Positions 1 through 7,214 of a stretch of 9,555 nt of DNA are shown here, one piece after another (position 1 is the stretch's first letter; each line of letters begins with the position of its first letter). The stretch is from assembly GCA_963545035.1 (NCBI GenBank), contig CAUUHU010000024.1, positions 1 through 9,555 of the forward strand. Direction: 5' to 3'. The translations under genes and the position numbers were made by a program. This DNA comes from Nanogingivalis sp963545035 (lineage in GTDB: Bacteria; Patescibacteriota; Saccharimonadia; Saccharimonadales; Saccharimonadaceae). Under the pieces are notes generated by a model. The model was not told the DNA's origin and made no database searches. It saw only the letters and a program-made list of their open reading frames with translations.

Positions 1-552
1 GTGGACTTCACGTTGAACAATCGCAGAACGCTTTGATTTATGTGTAAATTCAATCGGGTCTTCAATCGTAATGATGTGTTGAGCTTTTTCGTTATTGATT
101 TTATCAATCAATGCAGCTAGAGTAGTTGACTTACCAGAACCTGTTGGACCTGTAACCAAAACTAATCCTCGTGGGAAATCCGCAAAGGATTGAATAACTG
201 GTGGCATACCTAGTTCAGCAATTGTTTTAATTTGATTTGGAATCAAACGTAATGACGCTGCTAAATTTCCGCGTTCATGAAAGGCATTCACACGAAAACG
301 GCCAAGATCACCGAAAGCGAAAGAAAAGTCGAATTCTTTATCTTTAATCAAGATTTTTTGTTGATCATCGTCAAGAATAGCAAAGACTAACCGTTCAACT
401 TCTTCAGCATTTAGCGGATTATACCCTGGAAATGCCGTCAAAACACCGTCCAAGCGCATCATTGGTGGCAAGCCAACTTGCAAATGAAGGTCGCTCGCAT
501 TTTTTCGAACGATTTCTTCAAGTAAAATTTCAATTCTTAAATTTTGATTCAT
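1..552 (-). CDS. pilT: PilT, type IV pilus retraction ATPase (3' end outside window)
   Basis: Hexameric cytoplasmic ATPase of the secretion-ATPase superfamily that drives pilus disassembly and twitching. Reading the minus strand from an ATG at 552 gives 184 codons with no stop before the window edge, so only about the first half of a roughly 350-residue protein is present. Visible are the N-terminal PAS-like domain with the family signature ASDLHLQVGLPP (residues 19-30), GRFRVNAF (84-91), the Walker A loop GPTGSGKS (135-142) and the start of the Asp box, IITIEDPIEF (160-169). The Walker B and AIRNLIRED-type motifs lie outside. The start is supported by a strong ribosome site, GGGGAGG, 3 nt upstream. 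The gene begins 14 nt after the pilB stop, so it is probably cotranscribed. The short N-terminus, starting almost directly in the PAS-like domain, separates it from PilB. Confidence 0.95.
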   Translation of the reverse strand, partial: MNQNLRIEILLEEIVRKNASDLHLQVGLPPMMRLDGVLTAFPGYNPLNAEEVERLVFAILDDDQQKILIKDKEFDFSFAFGDLGRFRVNAFHERGNLAASLRLIPNQIKTIAELGMPPVIQSFADFPRGLVLVTGPTGSGKSTTLAALIDKINNEKAQHIITIEDPIEFTHKSKRSAIVQREVH

Positions 553-566
553 GTTCCTCCCCTTTT

Positions 567-2336
567 TTATGCGCTATCAGACGCAACCCTGTTTACTTCT
601 TCTATTGTAGTGATTCCTGTTAATGCTTTGAGATAACCGTCTTGGCGCATCGTAATCATTCCCTGCTGCATCGCAACTTTTTGAACCTCATGTGAAGTTG
701 CATGCTTGATGATCAGTTGCTGAATTTCTTCTGTCACCTCCATAACCTCATACAAACCTGCACGACCTTGATATCCGCCTGGTGTTTGCGGCGTATCGCG
801 GCCTTTCACAAGAGTATAGGATTTTTGATTTGCGAGCGGTAGATTTTTATAACCAAGATCGGCGGAAACTCTTTCAACTTCTTCTGGTGTTTTTGGTAAT
901 AAATGACCAACGGTTTCGATAATACTTTGCGTTTGAAGTGGTGAAGATTGATAGGTGTTTCGCTTTGGCGCAACTCGACGCACCAAACGCTGACCAATAA
1001 TTGTATTCACCGTTGAAGCAATCAAGAAGGGTTCGATTCCCATGTCAATCAAACGTGGAAGAATTCCGGCAGCAGAGTTGGTGTGCAATGTTGAGAAAAC
1101 CAAGTGTCCAGTAAGCGCGGCTTGCACAGCTAGGTTTGCAGTCTCACCATCACGAATTTCTCCAACCATCACAATGTCTGGGTCAAGACGCAAAATCGAA
1201 CGAAGACCAGCAGCAAAAGTTAGCCCAACTTCAGGGTTCACTTGAATCTGATTAACTCCATCCATCTTATACTCAACCGGATCTTCGAGTGTAATAATAT
1301 TTACCGAATCATCTTTAATCTTTTTAATCAAAGCATAAAGCGATGTTGACTTACCAGAACCCGTTGGACCAGAGGTCAATACCATTCCGTTTGGTGCCGA
1401 AATTCCTTTTAGGATTGTTCGAAGTGCTCGACCAGCATAACCCATATCTTCAAGATTAAATGAATTACCTGTTTTATCGAGCAAACGAATCACTACCTGT
1501 TCTCCCCAAACAACTGGAGAGATAGCGATACGAAGGTCGACTTCTTTTCCACCAACAGCCACAGCAAACTGACCGTCTTGCGGAATTCGGTGTTCATCGA
1601 TCTTTAAGTTTGAAAGAATTTTGATTCGCGAAATCAAAGCTGGCTCAATTGCTTTCGGAAGATTCATTATCTCACGCAGAACACCATCGATTCGACAGCG
1701 AATTTTTAGAGATTTCTCGAGTGGCTCGATGTGAATATCGGACGCTTTTGCGCGAACCGCATATTCCAAAATTGTATTTAACGCCTTCGAAATTGGCGAA
1801 TCTTGAACAATCGTCTGCACTTGACGCTTCGATTCTGCTTCGGCTTGTTTTTGCGCATCAACATTCTCAGCTAAAGCATCGACGCCCGAAAGGTCGGTTT
1901 TATATTGATCCAAAACATGCTTAATTGAGTTTTGGCTAGCCATAAATACTTTCAATGGACGCTGAATTAAACTCGAAAGATAATCGACAGCCTGAATATT
2001 TGTCGCATCAAGCATCGCCACAGCGATTCTTCCCTGTACTTCCGCGATCGGTACAGCCATATTTCTTTCCGCAATATCAACACTAATCAAATCGAGTGTT
2101 TCTTGCGGAATTGTTGTATTCTCAAGATTCACATATGGAATTCCCGATACGTGAGAAGTTGCATGAACAAGGATTTCGTTATCTAGAAGTTTGTGTTCAA
2201 TCATATACGACATTAGAGACTGATTATTTAAACCAGCCTCTTTAATAGCCAACTCAATTTTAGATTCTTGAACAAGCCCCTCTTCTACAAGGAGTTTTGC
2301 AAGCCTATCTTGAATATCATTGGTTAGTAATGTCAT
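567..2336 (-). CDS. pilB: PilB, type IV pilus extension ATPase (GspE/PulE family), zinc-site residues lost
   Basis: Cytoplasmic hexameric ATPase that powers pilin polymerisation. The 589 residues run as an N-terminal GspE/MshEN-type domain (about 1-150), a short charged linker (150-178), then the ATPase core. Core motifs are ASDIHIEP (198-205), Walker A GPTGSGKS (323-330), Asp box ITLEDPVEY (348-356), Walker B region LRLDPDIVMVGEIRD (382-396) and His box LTGHLVFSTLHTN (408-420). The usual tetracysteine zinc motif after QRLVRR is absent: the region reads RRVAPKRNTY (453-462) and RDTPQTPGGYQGR (513-525), and the only Cys in the protein is residue 214. Length and N-domain make it PilB, not PilT. 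A T2SS GspE is unlikely because it sits between pilMNO and pilT. The start has AAGGAA about 5 nt upstream, and the stop is TAA, 14 nt before pilT. Confidence 0.95.
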   Translation of the reverse strand: MTLLTNDIQDRLAKLLVEEGLVQESKIELAIKEAGLNNQSLMSYMIEHKLLDNEILVHATSHVSGIPYVNLENTTIPQETLDLISVDIAERNMAVPIAEVQGRIAVAMLDATNIQAVDYLSSLIQRPLKVFMASQNSIKHVLDQYKTDLSGVDALAENVDAQKQAEAESKRQVQTIVQDSPISKALNTILEYAVRAKASDIHIEPLEKSLKIRCRIDGVLREIMNLPKAIEPALISRIKILSNLKIDEHRIPQDGQFAVAVGGKEVDLRIAISPVVWGEQVVIRLLDKTGNSFNLEDMGYAGRALRTILKGISAPNGMVLTSGPTGSGKSTSLYALIKKIKDDSVNIITLEDPVEYKMDGVNQIQVNPEVGLTFAAGLRSILRLDPDIVMVGEIRDGETANLAVQAALTGHLVFSTLHTNSAAGILPRLIDMGIEPFLIASTVNTIIGQRLVRRVAPKRNTYQSSPLQTQSIIETVGHLLPKTPEEVERVSADLGYKNLPLANQKSYTLVKGRDTPQTPGGYQGRAGLYEVMEVTEEIQQLIIKHATSHEVQKVAMQQGMITMRQDGYLKALTGITTIEEVNRVASDSA

Positions 2337-2367
2337 TATATTCCTTCTAAAAAGTTATTATTTTTAT

Positions 2368-2586
2368 TTATTGCCCAATATTAACTTGAACCGTTGGATT
2401 AATAGCGTCATCGTTAAAGATTTCGTTGCTTGGTTCAACATATTCCTTGGAAATTGGTTTGGTTGTTTTAACTTCGTAGCTTTGTTCGCTAAAACCTCCT
2501 TGTGCAATCGAGTTAATCACAAGATACGACACAAGAACGCTAATACCGGCAATCAAAACAATCATTGCAATATCAGTTTTCTTCAT
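2368..2586 (-). CDS. Small single-pass membrane protein in pil operon, function unknown
   Basis: 72-residue protein that I do not recognise as a named family. It has a short basic N-terminus (MKKTD), one hydrophobic helix (about residues 6-27), and a 45-residue polar tail predicted to face outward, rich in E, N and P and ending in PTVQVNIGQ. There is no lipobox Cys, so it is not a PilP lipoprotein, although it occupies the pilP position between pilO and pilB. No prepilin peptidase site (G-F-T-L-x-E) is visible, so a pilin is unlikely. Its ATG overlaps the pilO-like stop (TAATG), with GGGAGGG about 9 nt upstream, indicating real translation and coupling. A role as a small partner of the PilN/PilO inner-membrane complex is inferred from position only. 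Confidence 0.8.
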   Translation of the reverse strand: MKKTDIAMIVLIAGISVLVSYLVINSIAQGGFSEQSYEVKTTKPISKEYVEPSNEIFNDDAINPTVQVNIGQ

Positions 2587-3419
2587 TATTCTGACCCTCC
2601 CGATGTTGTTGTTGAATTGGTCTGCGTGCCAGTTCCGCTTGTAGTCGTAGCTGGATTTGCAGCATCATCGGCTTTAACTTTAGTACTATCAAGCGTCATT
2701 ACGTATTTAGGATAGTAATAAGCTTTAGCGCTGAGCGTTAAAGTAAATTTATTTATTGATCGTTCGAATTTAAAGCTTGTAACATTGAAAGCACGAATAG
2801 ATTTCTCCATCTTCTGAAGAGTATTAACTATATTGTTATAAGCCGCAGTTTCTTTATTCTTAATATCATCCGGCGAACCTTCATTTGGGAAAGAGGCAGA
2901 AATTGATGCCGTAAATTGGATATCTTTCACACCATCAGGAATATTACTGCTCTCACTAGACACCGAAGTTGAAGTTGAAGTACTTAAGCTATTTGAATCA
3001 GAAGATTCAATATTAAATGCATCAAGTGTCACGCCATCGGAAAAGATTTTCTTCTGTAGAGCTGAACCAAGACCTGAAGCGTTTTCGCTATCAGGAAGCG
3101 CGTCGGCAATAACACGCAAACCGCCGTCATCAGCATTCGATTTTAAATTTTTCTTGTTTAGGTTCTCGTTAGTTTCCAAAGATCCTAGTCGTTCTTTTAG
3201 ATCATTGATATTTTCGATATTCTGCGTAATTGTAGAAATACTCTTATCTTGCTCGGTTAAAACTTTGATATTAAAGCTATAAATCCTAAAAAGATAAATC
3301 ATTCCGACTACTGATGCACCAGCAATCAATGCAGCACCAGCAACGGCTAAAAACATCGTTTGATTTGCTTTATTGATAGCATTTCGCTTCAAAAAAGCTA
3401 CTTCTTTATTTTCACCCAT
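2586..3419 (-). CDS. pilO: PilO-like type IV pilus alignment-complex protein
   Basis: 277-residue bitopic membrane protein. A charged cytoplasmic N-terminus (1-20) precedes one transmembrane helix (about 22-46), a predicted coiled coil (about 50-92), and an outer domain (100-245) whose last half resembles the small ferredoxin-like fold of PilO/GspM by layout. PilO normally pairs with PilN through the coiled coils and links PilM to the pilus base. The assignment rests mainly on gene order and topology; sequence similarity to classical PilO is weak. Oddities are a Ser/Thr run (STSTSTSVSSESS, 146-158) in the outer domain and a disordered T/S/G/N tail (251-277), both suggesting extracytoplasmic, possibly surface-exposed linkers. 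The start overlaps the upstream stop as TAATG, with AAGGAG about 8 nt ahead of the ATG. Confidence 0.75.
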   Translation of the reverse strand: MGENKEVAFLKRNAINKANQTMFLAVAGAALIAGASVVGMIYLFRIYSFNIKVLTEQDKSISTITQNIENINDLKERLGSLETNENLNKKNLKSNADDGGLRVIADALPDSENASGLGSALQKKIFSDGVTLDAFNIESSDSNSLSTSTSTSVSSESSNIPDGVKDIQFTASISASFPNEGSPDDIKNKETAAYNNIVNTLQKMEKSIRAFNVTSFKFERSINKFTLTLSAKAYYYPKYVMTLDSTKVKADDAANPATTTSGTGTQTNSTTTSGGSE

Positions 3420-4186
3420 TATTTATTCTCCTTCTCAGAGTCTTTCTTTGAGCTTTGTGTAAAGATTCCATCAGGAATTTGAACTGTCGAGTCTGTAACA
3501 TTCTTCTTTCCAAGAGATTTAATCGCAAAATCTTTTGATGAGAATTTTAGAGCATCCTCATTAATCTTAAAGTTCACGGCAAAACGTAGGATATTCTGAC
3601 CTTGATCATTTACACCAATTGAACTTTCAGTTCGAACAACAGAACCTTCTTCAGCAAGCTTACAGATGTCAGCATTATTTTCAATATCTGATGATTTACA
3701 TTTTGAATTATCGCCATTATAGATTATCTGCGAATATTTAATTGTTTTAATGAAGGCTTCAAGAGCAGTAAATCCGTTGCTTGTTTCACCTTCAATTGAG
3801 ACTACACGTGTTCCTGGATCATAATTTATTGACGAAAACTTAACTTCATTTTCACCAGTAGTCTGGATAGCTGGAACAACCGTACTAAGCAATCGTGAAA
3901 CGTTTGGAGACGCCTCACGAATTTTTTGAATAGCATTAAGCTGATTTCGAAGTGTTGCAGCAGTTTCACCATCTTTAATTTTTTGCATATCGCTAAATTT
4001 GCTTGAAATTTCATCTTTCTTCAAGCCCATAAAAATCTGTTGACCTTGTGTAACCAAAAACAGTAAAATTACACCACCAAGCATCACAGCACCAATAATA
4101 ATAGATGCGAAGGTAACAATGTTTCGAAGGCGCTGCGCCTTAAGAAGGTCGCGCTTAACATCTGGCAAGAGATTAATTTCAACCAT
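3419..4186 (-). CDS. pilN: PilN-like type IV pilus alignment-complex protein
   Basis: 255-residue bitopic protein. The N-terminus carries INLLP (residues 4-8), the conserved PilN peptide that docks into the PilM groove in characterised systems. One transmembrane helix follows (about 23-46), then a helical segment (55-95) and an outer domain of alternating strands and helices (96-215). The C-terminal tail is charged and Lys/Ser-rich (245-255). Two Cys (163 and 175) sit in an insertion of the outer domain and could form a disulfide; that is inference. The gene begins 1 nt after the pilM stop and overlaps the pilO-like gene by one base, so the three should be made in fixed proportion. The start has AAAGGAA about 11 nt upstream. 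Confidence 0.87.
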   Translation of the reverse strand: MVEINLLPDVKRDLLKAQRLRNIVTFASIIIGAVMLGGVILLFLVTQGQQIFMGLKKDEISSKFSDMQKIKDGETAATLRNQLNAIQKIREASPNVSRLLSTVVPAIQTTGENEVKFSSINYDPGTRVVSIEGETSNGFTALEAFIKTIKYSQIIYNGDNSKCKSSDIENNADICKLAEEGSVVRTESSIGVNDQGQNILRFAVNFKINEDALKFSSKDFAIKSLGKKNVTDSTVQIPDGIFTQSSKKDSEKENK

Positions 4187-4187
4187 A

Positions 4188-5237
4188 TTATTTATTGTTC
4201 CTTTCTGCTAAACCAATTGCTACAGCAAATTCATTACCAACACTTGCAACTTGTTGTTGGTATTTTGCTGGGACATTTACATTTTGAAATGGGTTAGCTG
4301 AGTATGACTGAATTCCCGTCTTTGAAGAAACATATTCAGGCATTTGCGGAACGATTCCAGAATAGCCAGAAAGTGCAATTGATCCAACTTGAACATTTTG
4401 ATATTTTGTTCCCAAGAACTTAATAGACTTAGCAATTTCTTGAACAAAATTCTCAAGCGTAATTTCAATAGCATGAAAAACCTGACCTTCAAGCTTATCT
4501 TGAGCAAGACCAAATTTCATGATAAACTGTCGTGCTTGATCTTCTTTAATATTCAAGTTTTGTGTTGCAGATTTAACTAAGCTCGAAATGCCTATCGGAA
4601 TTGTTCGTACAAGCCTTGGTGCACCTTGATATACGATTGATAAGTCGGTTGAAATCTCACCCATATCAATAATTAATTGCGCTTGGCCATTTTGATCGCC
4701 CGAATAGAGTGCCCGTGTCATTGCTAGCGAATCAGGCTCACTTGCAATAACATTCAAACCTAACCCTTCAACGAACTCCATCTTCTCTTCACTGAAGTTT
4801 TTAGAAGTGCTTGCAAGTAAAATCTCTAAAGAATCGGGGTTGGAAAGAGATTCTCCAAGAAGCGCCCAGTCAACCTGAGCATCATCAATAGCCATTGGAA
4901 TGTATTGATCGATTTGATAGCTAACGTTTTTTTGCAGTTCCTTAACGTCTTGTTTGGGAACTTCGAAAATTGTTGTGAATGTCTTTTGGGACGGAAGACT
5001 AATCGCTACATTTTTCGTTTTAATGTCACTCTGACCGATCATCGTTGAGATAATTTCTCCCAAACGACGACGACTTTCATCAGAATTACTCAAAACTAAT
5101 TGATGGTCGACTGGAGTATATCCAAGACCAACTAAATTCCAAGAATTCTCTCCAGCTTTAGAAAGCTGGACGGCACGAATCGCGTTCGTTCCAATATCTA
5201 ACGAGAAGAAATCGCCCACACCTTTAATATTAATCAT
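4188..5237 (-). CDS. pilM: PilM, actin-like cytoplasmic type IV pilus assembly protein
   Basis: 349-residue member of the PilM/FtsA-like actin fold ATPase family, forming a cytoplasmic ring that binds the PilN N-terminus. Nucleotide-binding signatures are visible: phosphate-1 FSLDIGTNAIR (11-21), phosphate-2 LIIDMGEISTDLSIV (188-202) and the adenosine motif ALSGYSGIVPQMPEY (288-302), followed by SANPF (313-317), typical of PilM. Length matches the family (about 350). It is the first gene of the pil operon. The ATG has no Shine-Dalgarno sequence; instead an extended -10 element ends 6 nt upstream, pointing to a leaderless mRNA. The start is fixed by the conserved IKGVGDFFSLDIG opening. Confidence 0.94.
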   Translation of the reverse strand: MINIKGVGDFFSLDIGTNAIRAVQLSKAGENSWNLVGLGYTPVDHQLVLSNSDESRRRLGEIISTMIGQSDIKTKNVAISLPSQKTFTTIFEVPKQDVKELQKNVSYQIDQYIPMAIDDAQVDWALLGESLSNPDSLEILLASTSKNFSEEKMEFVEGLGLNVIASEPDSLAMTRALYSGDQNGQAQLIIDMGEISTDLSIVYQGAPRLVRTIPIGISSLVKSATQNLNIKEDQARQFIMKFGLAQDKLEGQVFHAIEITLENFVQEIAKSIKFLGTKYQNVQVGSIALSGYSGIVPQMPEYVSSKTGIQSYSANPFQNVNVPAKYQQQVASVGNEFAVAIGLAERNNK

Positions 5238-5243
5238 GCTTAC

Positions 5244-5273
5244 ATTTTAACATAAACATAATCAAAAAATCAA
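5244..5273 (-). promoter_or_regulatory. Predicted pilM promoter, likely leaderless
   Basis: On the minus strand there is TTGATT (5273-5268), an 18-bp spacer, then the extended -10 TGTTAAAAT (5252-5244; hexamer TAAAAT). Six bases separate the hexamer from the pilM ATG, so a transcript starting 7 nt downstream would begin at the A of the start codon. This agrees with the lack of a ribosome site. It is predicted by sequence only. Confidence 0.6.
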
Positions 5274-5306
5274 GAGTTTTAATTATCTTCTCCAAAATAA
5301 ATTCTG

Positions 5307-5322
5307 CTTATAAAATTATAAG
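5307..5322. repeat. Perfect AT palindrome in divergent pilM/ychF region
   Basis: CTTATAA-AA-TTATAAG forms 7-bp perfect arms with a 2-bp spacer, and TTATAAG recurs at 5349-5355. It lies at the -35 position of the ychF promoter and upstream of the pilM promoter, so it could be an operator. In an AT-rich intergenic region a chance palindrome is quite possible. Confidence 0.35.
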
Positions 5323-5337
5323 TTAAGGTTAAAAATA

Positions 5338-5346
5338 TGATATAAT
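5338..5346 (+). promoter_or_regulatory. Extended -10 promoter of ychF
   Basis: TGATATAAT is a perfect extended -10 (TGn-TATAAT). No good -35 hexamer is present at 16-18 bp upstream, as is usual for extended -10 promoters. The predicted start near 5353 leaves a leader of about 28 nt that contains the ribosome site AAGGAG (5371-5376), 4 nt before the ychF ATG. Confidence 0.6.
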
Positions 5347-5380
5347 AATTATAAGAATTTTTTATTAAATAAGGAGAAAT

Positions 5381-6457
5381 ATGAGTTTAAGTATTGGAAT
5401 TGTTGGATTGCCAAATGTTGGTAAATCAACACTTTTTAACGCACTAACAAATAATGATATTTTAGCTGCGAACTACCCTTTTGCAACAATTGAACCAAAT
5501 ACGGGAATTGTGCCAGTTCCAGATGAGCGTCTAAATAAACTAGCCGAAATTTATGGCTCGCAAAAAATTATTCCAGCAACAGTAACTTTTGTCGATATTG
5601 CTGGATTGGTAGCGGGAGCCTCAAAGGGTGAAGGCTTGGGAAATAAATTTCTCGCAAACATTCGCCAATGTGACGCAATCGTGCATATTGTTCGAGCTTT
5701 CGTAAACAATGATATTGTTCATGTTTCAAATGAAGTTAATCCAAAAAACGATATTGAAGTTATTAATACTGAACTAATCCTTGCAGATATTCAGACTATC
5801 GAAAACCGTCTGCCAAAACTTCAAAAAGAAGCGAAAGCTAAGCCTGCCCTCAGAAAACAAGCCGATTACTTGAACAAATTACTTGAACAACTCCAATCCG
5901 GGAAAGTATTATCAAGTATAAAAGATTTAGATTTAGAAGCTATCGCTGATTTACATTTATTAACAGCTAAGCCTGTGATTTACGCTTTCAATGTTGACGA
6001 AAATACATTAACCGATGATGAAAAGAAAGACGAACTTGCAAAAATGGTTCTACCAGCAAAAGCTATCTTTGTTTGCGCAAAGCTCGAAGAAGAGTTGAAA
6101 GGCCTAGATGAAAGTGATGCAAAAGATTTACTCGAAAGCTATGGAGTAAAAGAAACTGGACTCAACCAAATGATCCACGCAGCTTATGATACCCTAGGAT
6201 TACAGAGCTACATGACGGCTGGGCCAAAAGAAGTACACGCTTGGACAATCAAAAAAGGCTGGACCGCCCCACAGGCAGCCGGCGTAATTCACACAGATTT
6301 CGAAAGAGGCTTTATTGCTGCTCAAGTTGTAGATTATAATGATTTAGTGGAGTGCGGCAGCGAGCTGGAAGCCAAAAACCATGGCAAAATTAGAACCGAA
6401 GGCAAAGACTACATAATGTCCCCGAATGATGTTGTTGAATTTAGATTCAATGTATAA
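5381..6457 (+). CDS. ychF: YchF, redox/ribosome-associated GTPase-family ATPase
   Basis: Universally conserved Obg-family P-loop NTPase, cytoplasmic and ribosome-associated; homologues prefer ATP and are linked to stress responses and translation. The 358 residues match the family length (about 363). G1 is GLPNVGKS (9-16), G3 is DIAGL (72-76), and G4 is NVDE (204-207), the non-canonical NxxE form that explains relaxed nucleotide specificity in this family. A helical coiled-coil insertion lies around 125-185, and the C-terminal TGS domain (about 278-358) includes AGPKEVHAWT, GVIHTDFERGF and VEFRFNV. The start is supported by AAGGAG 4 nt upstream. It is a single-gene unit, divergent from pilM and convergent with tlyA. 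Confidence 0.97.
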   Translation: MSLSIGIVGLPNVGKSTLFNALTNNDILAANYPFATIEPNTGIVPVPDERLNKLAEIYGSQKIIPATVTFVDIAGLVAGASKGEGLGNKFLANIRQCDAIVHIVRAFVNNDIVHVSNEVNPKNDIEVINTELILADIQTIENRLPKLQKEAKAKPALRKQADYLNKLLEQLQSGKVLSSIKDLDLEAIADLHLLTAKPVIYAFNVDENTLTDDEKKDELAKMVLPAKAIFVCAKLEEELKGLDESDAKDLLESYGVKETGLNQMIHAAYDTLGLQSYMTAGPKEVHAWTIKKGWTAPQAAGVIHTDFERGFIAAQVVDYNDLVECGSELEAKNHGKIRTEGKDYIMSPNDVVEFRFNV

Positions 6458-6461
6458 AACT

Positions 6462-6486
6462 AAAGACCGATAAATTCGGTCTTTTT
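6462..6486. terminator. Bidirectional terminator between ychF and tlyA
   Basis: AAAGACCGA (6462-6470) pairs perfectly with TCGGTCTTT (6476-6484) around a 5-nt loop. The plus strand ends in a T run and the minus strand in TTTAGTTTTAT. It starts 4 nt after the ychF stop, and its plus-strand T tract overlaps the tlyA stop codon, so one hairpin serves both convergent genes. Confidence 0.88.
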
Positions 6487-7207
6487 ATTTACTCACCTTC
6501 TTTAAAATATAAAATCTTTCTTGATTGCCTTTCGCCCCCTTAACCTCACTGTCTCTTTTATTTTCTATGTATAAATTATTTGAACGGCACCAGTTTTCAA
6601 AATCTTGAAGAATTTTTCTACGGTAAGAGTTATTTTTTACAACGCCGTTAATAGTTCCATTTCTTCCCGCTTCAAATTGTGGTTTAACCATGGCTACTAT
6701 TTTTGTATTCTTATTAGAAAGATTTACAACACTTGGAAGAATTTCCTTTATAGATATAAAACTAACATCAATAACTACTATATCGATTTTCTGATCTGTT
6801 TTAAAGTTTCGAATATCAGTTTTCTCATGTAGTTCAACTTTTTTGTTCAACCTTAACTTTGGGTGTAATTGATCTGTACCAACATCGACAGCAATAACTT
6901 TTTTAGCACCATTCTTCAAAGAGTAGTCTGTAAACCCTCCTGTGCTCGAGCCAACATCTAAAACCGTTTTACCCCGAAAATCAATTCGCATTTTTTTAGC
7001 TACACTTTCTAGTTTTAATCCTGCTCGCGATACATATTGAACTTGCTGAAGGATTTTTAATTCAGAGTCGACATCAACAAAAAAACCTGGTTTAGTCCTC
7101 TTAATGCCATCAACTGTGATCTTACCAAGCTTTATATAGCTTTCAGCCTGAGAGCGACTCTCAACCATTTTTCTGTCTACTAATAGATTATCTAATCTAA
7201 TTTTCAT
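6485..7207 (-). CDS. tlyA: TlyA-family rRNA 2'-O-methyltransferase (S4 + FtsJ-like domains)
   Basis: SAM-dependent methyltransferase. Characterised TlyA enzymes methylate ribose of C1920 in 23S rRNA, and some also C1409 in 16S; which target applies here cannot be read from sequence. The 240 residues comprise an N-terminal S4 RNA-binding domain (1-58, opening MKIRLDNLLV), a short linker, YVSRAGLKLE (58-67), and a Rossmann methyltransferase domain with SAM motif LDVGSSTGGFTD (83-94). The Lys-Asp-Lys-Glu set of FtsJ-like enzymes can be placed at K65, D147 (VIDVSF), K175 (MVKPQFE) and E230 (KGNQERF). The old name hemolysin A should not be taken as function. The coding region is AT-rich compared with pilB. 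There is no ribosome site; a TATAAT box lies 7 nt before the ATG, suggesting a leaderless message. Confidence 0.94.
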   Translation of the reverse strand: MKIRLDNLLVDRKMVESRSQAESYIKLGKITVDGIKRTKPGFFVDVDSELKILQQVQYVSRAGLKLESVAKKMRIDFRGKTVLDVGSSTGGFTDYSLKNGAKKVIAVDVGTDQLHPKLRLNKKVELHEKTDIRNFKTDQKIDIVVIDVSFISIKEILPSVVNLSNKNTKIVAMVKPQFEAGRNGTINGVVKNNSYRRKILQDFENWCRSNNLYIENKRDSEVKGAKGNQERFYILKKVSK

Positions 7208-7214
7208 ATCTTAT

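Noticed and set aside
125..1370. Near-identical 26-bp stretch at 125-150 and 1345-1370 (one mismatch)
   Set aside because: Both encode the Walker A loop of homologous ATPases (PilT and PilB), so this is conserved coding sequence and not a mobile repeat.
567..2336. GspE of a type II secretion system instead of PilB
   Set aside because: The neighbours are PilM, PilN-like and PilT; T2SS has no retraction ATPase or PilM ring.
2368..2586. Small membrane protein as a prepilin
   Set aside because: No Gly-Phe cleavage site with Glu5, and the polar tail is too short for a pilin head.
432..2715. Open frames of 60-130 codons on the plus strand opposite pilB, the small membrane protein and pilO
   Set aside because: They lie entirely against well-supported genes, lack ribosome sites, and their translations show no domain character.
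6485..7207. Hemolysin/toxin role for the TlyA protein
   Set aside because: S4 domain, SAM motif and K-D-K-E residues identify an rRNA methyltransferase; the toxin label is historical.
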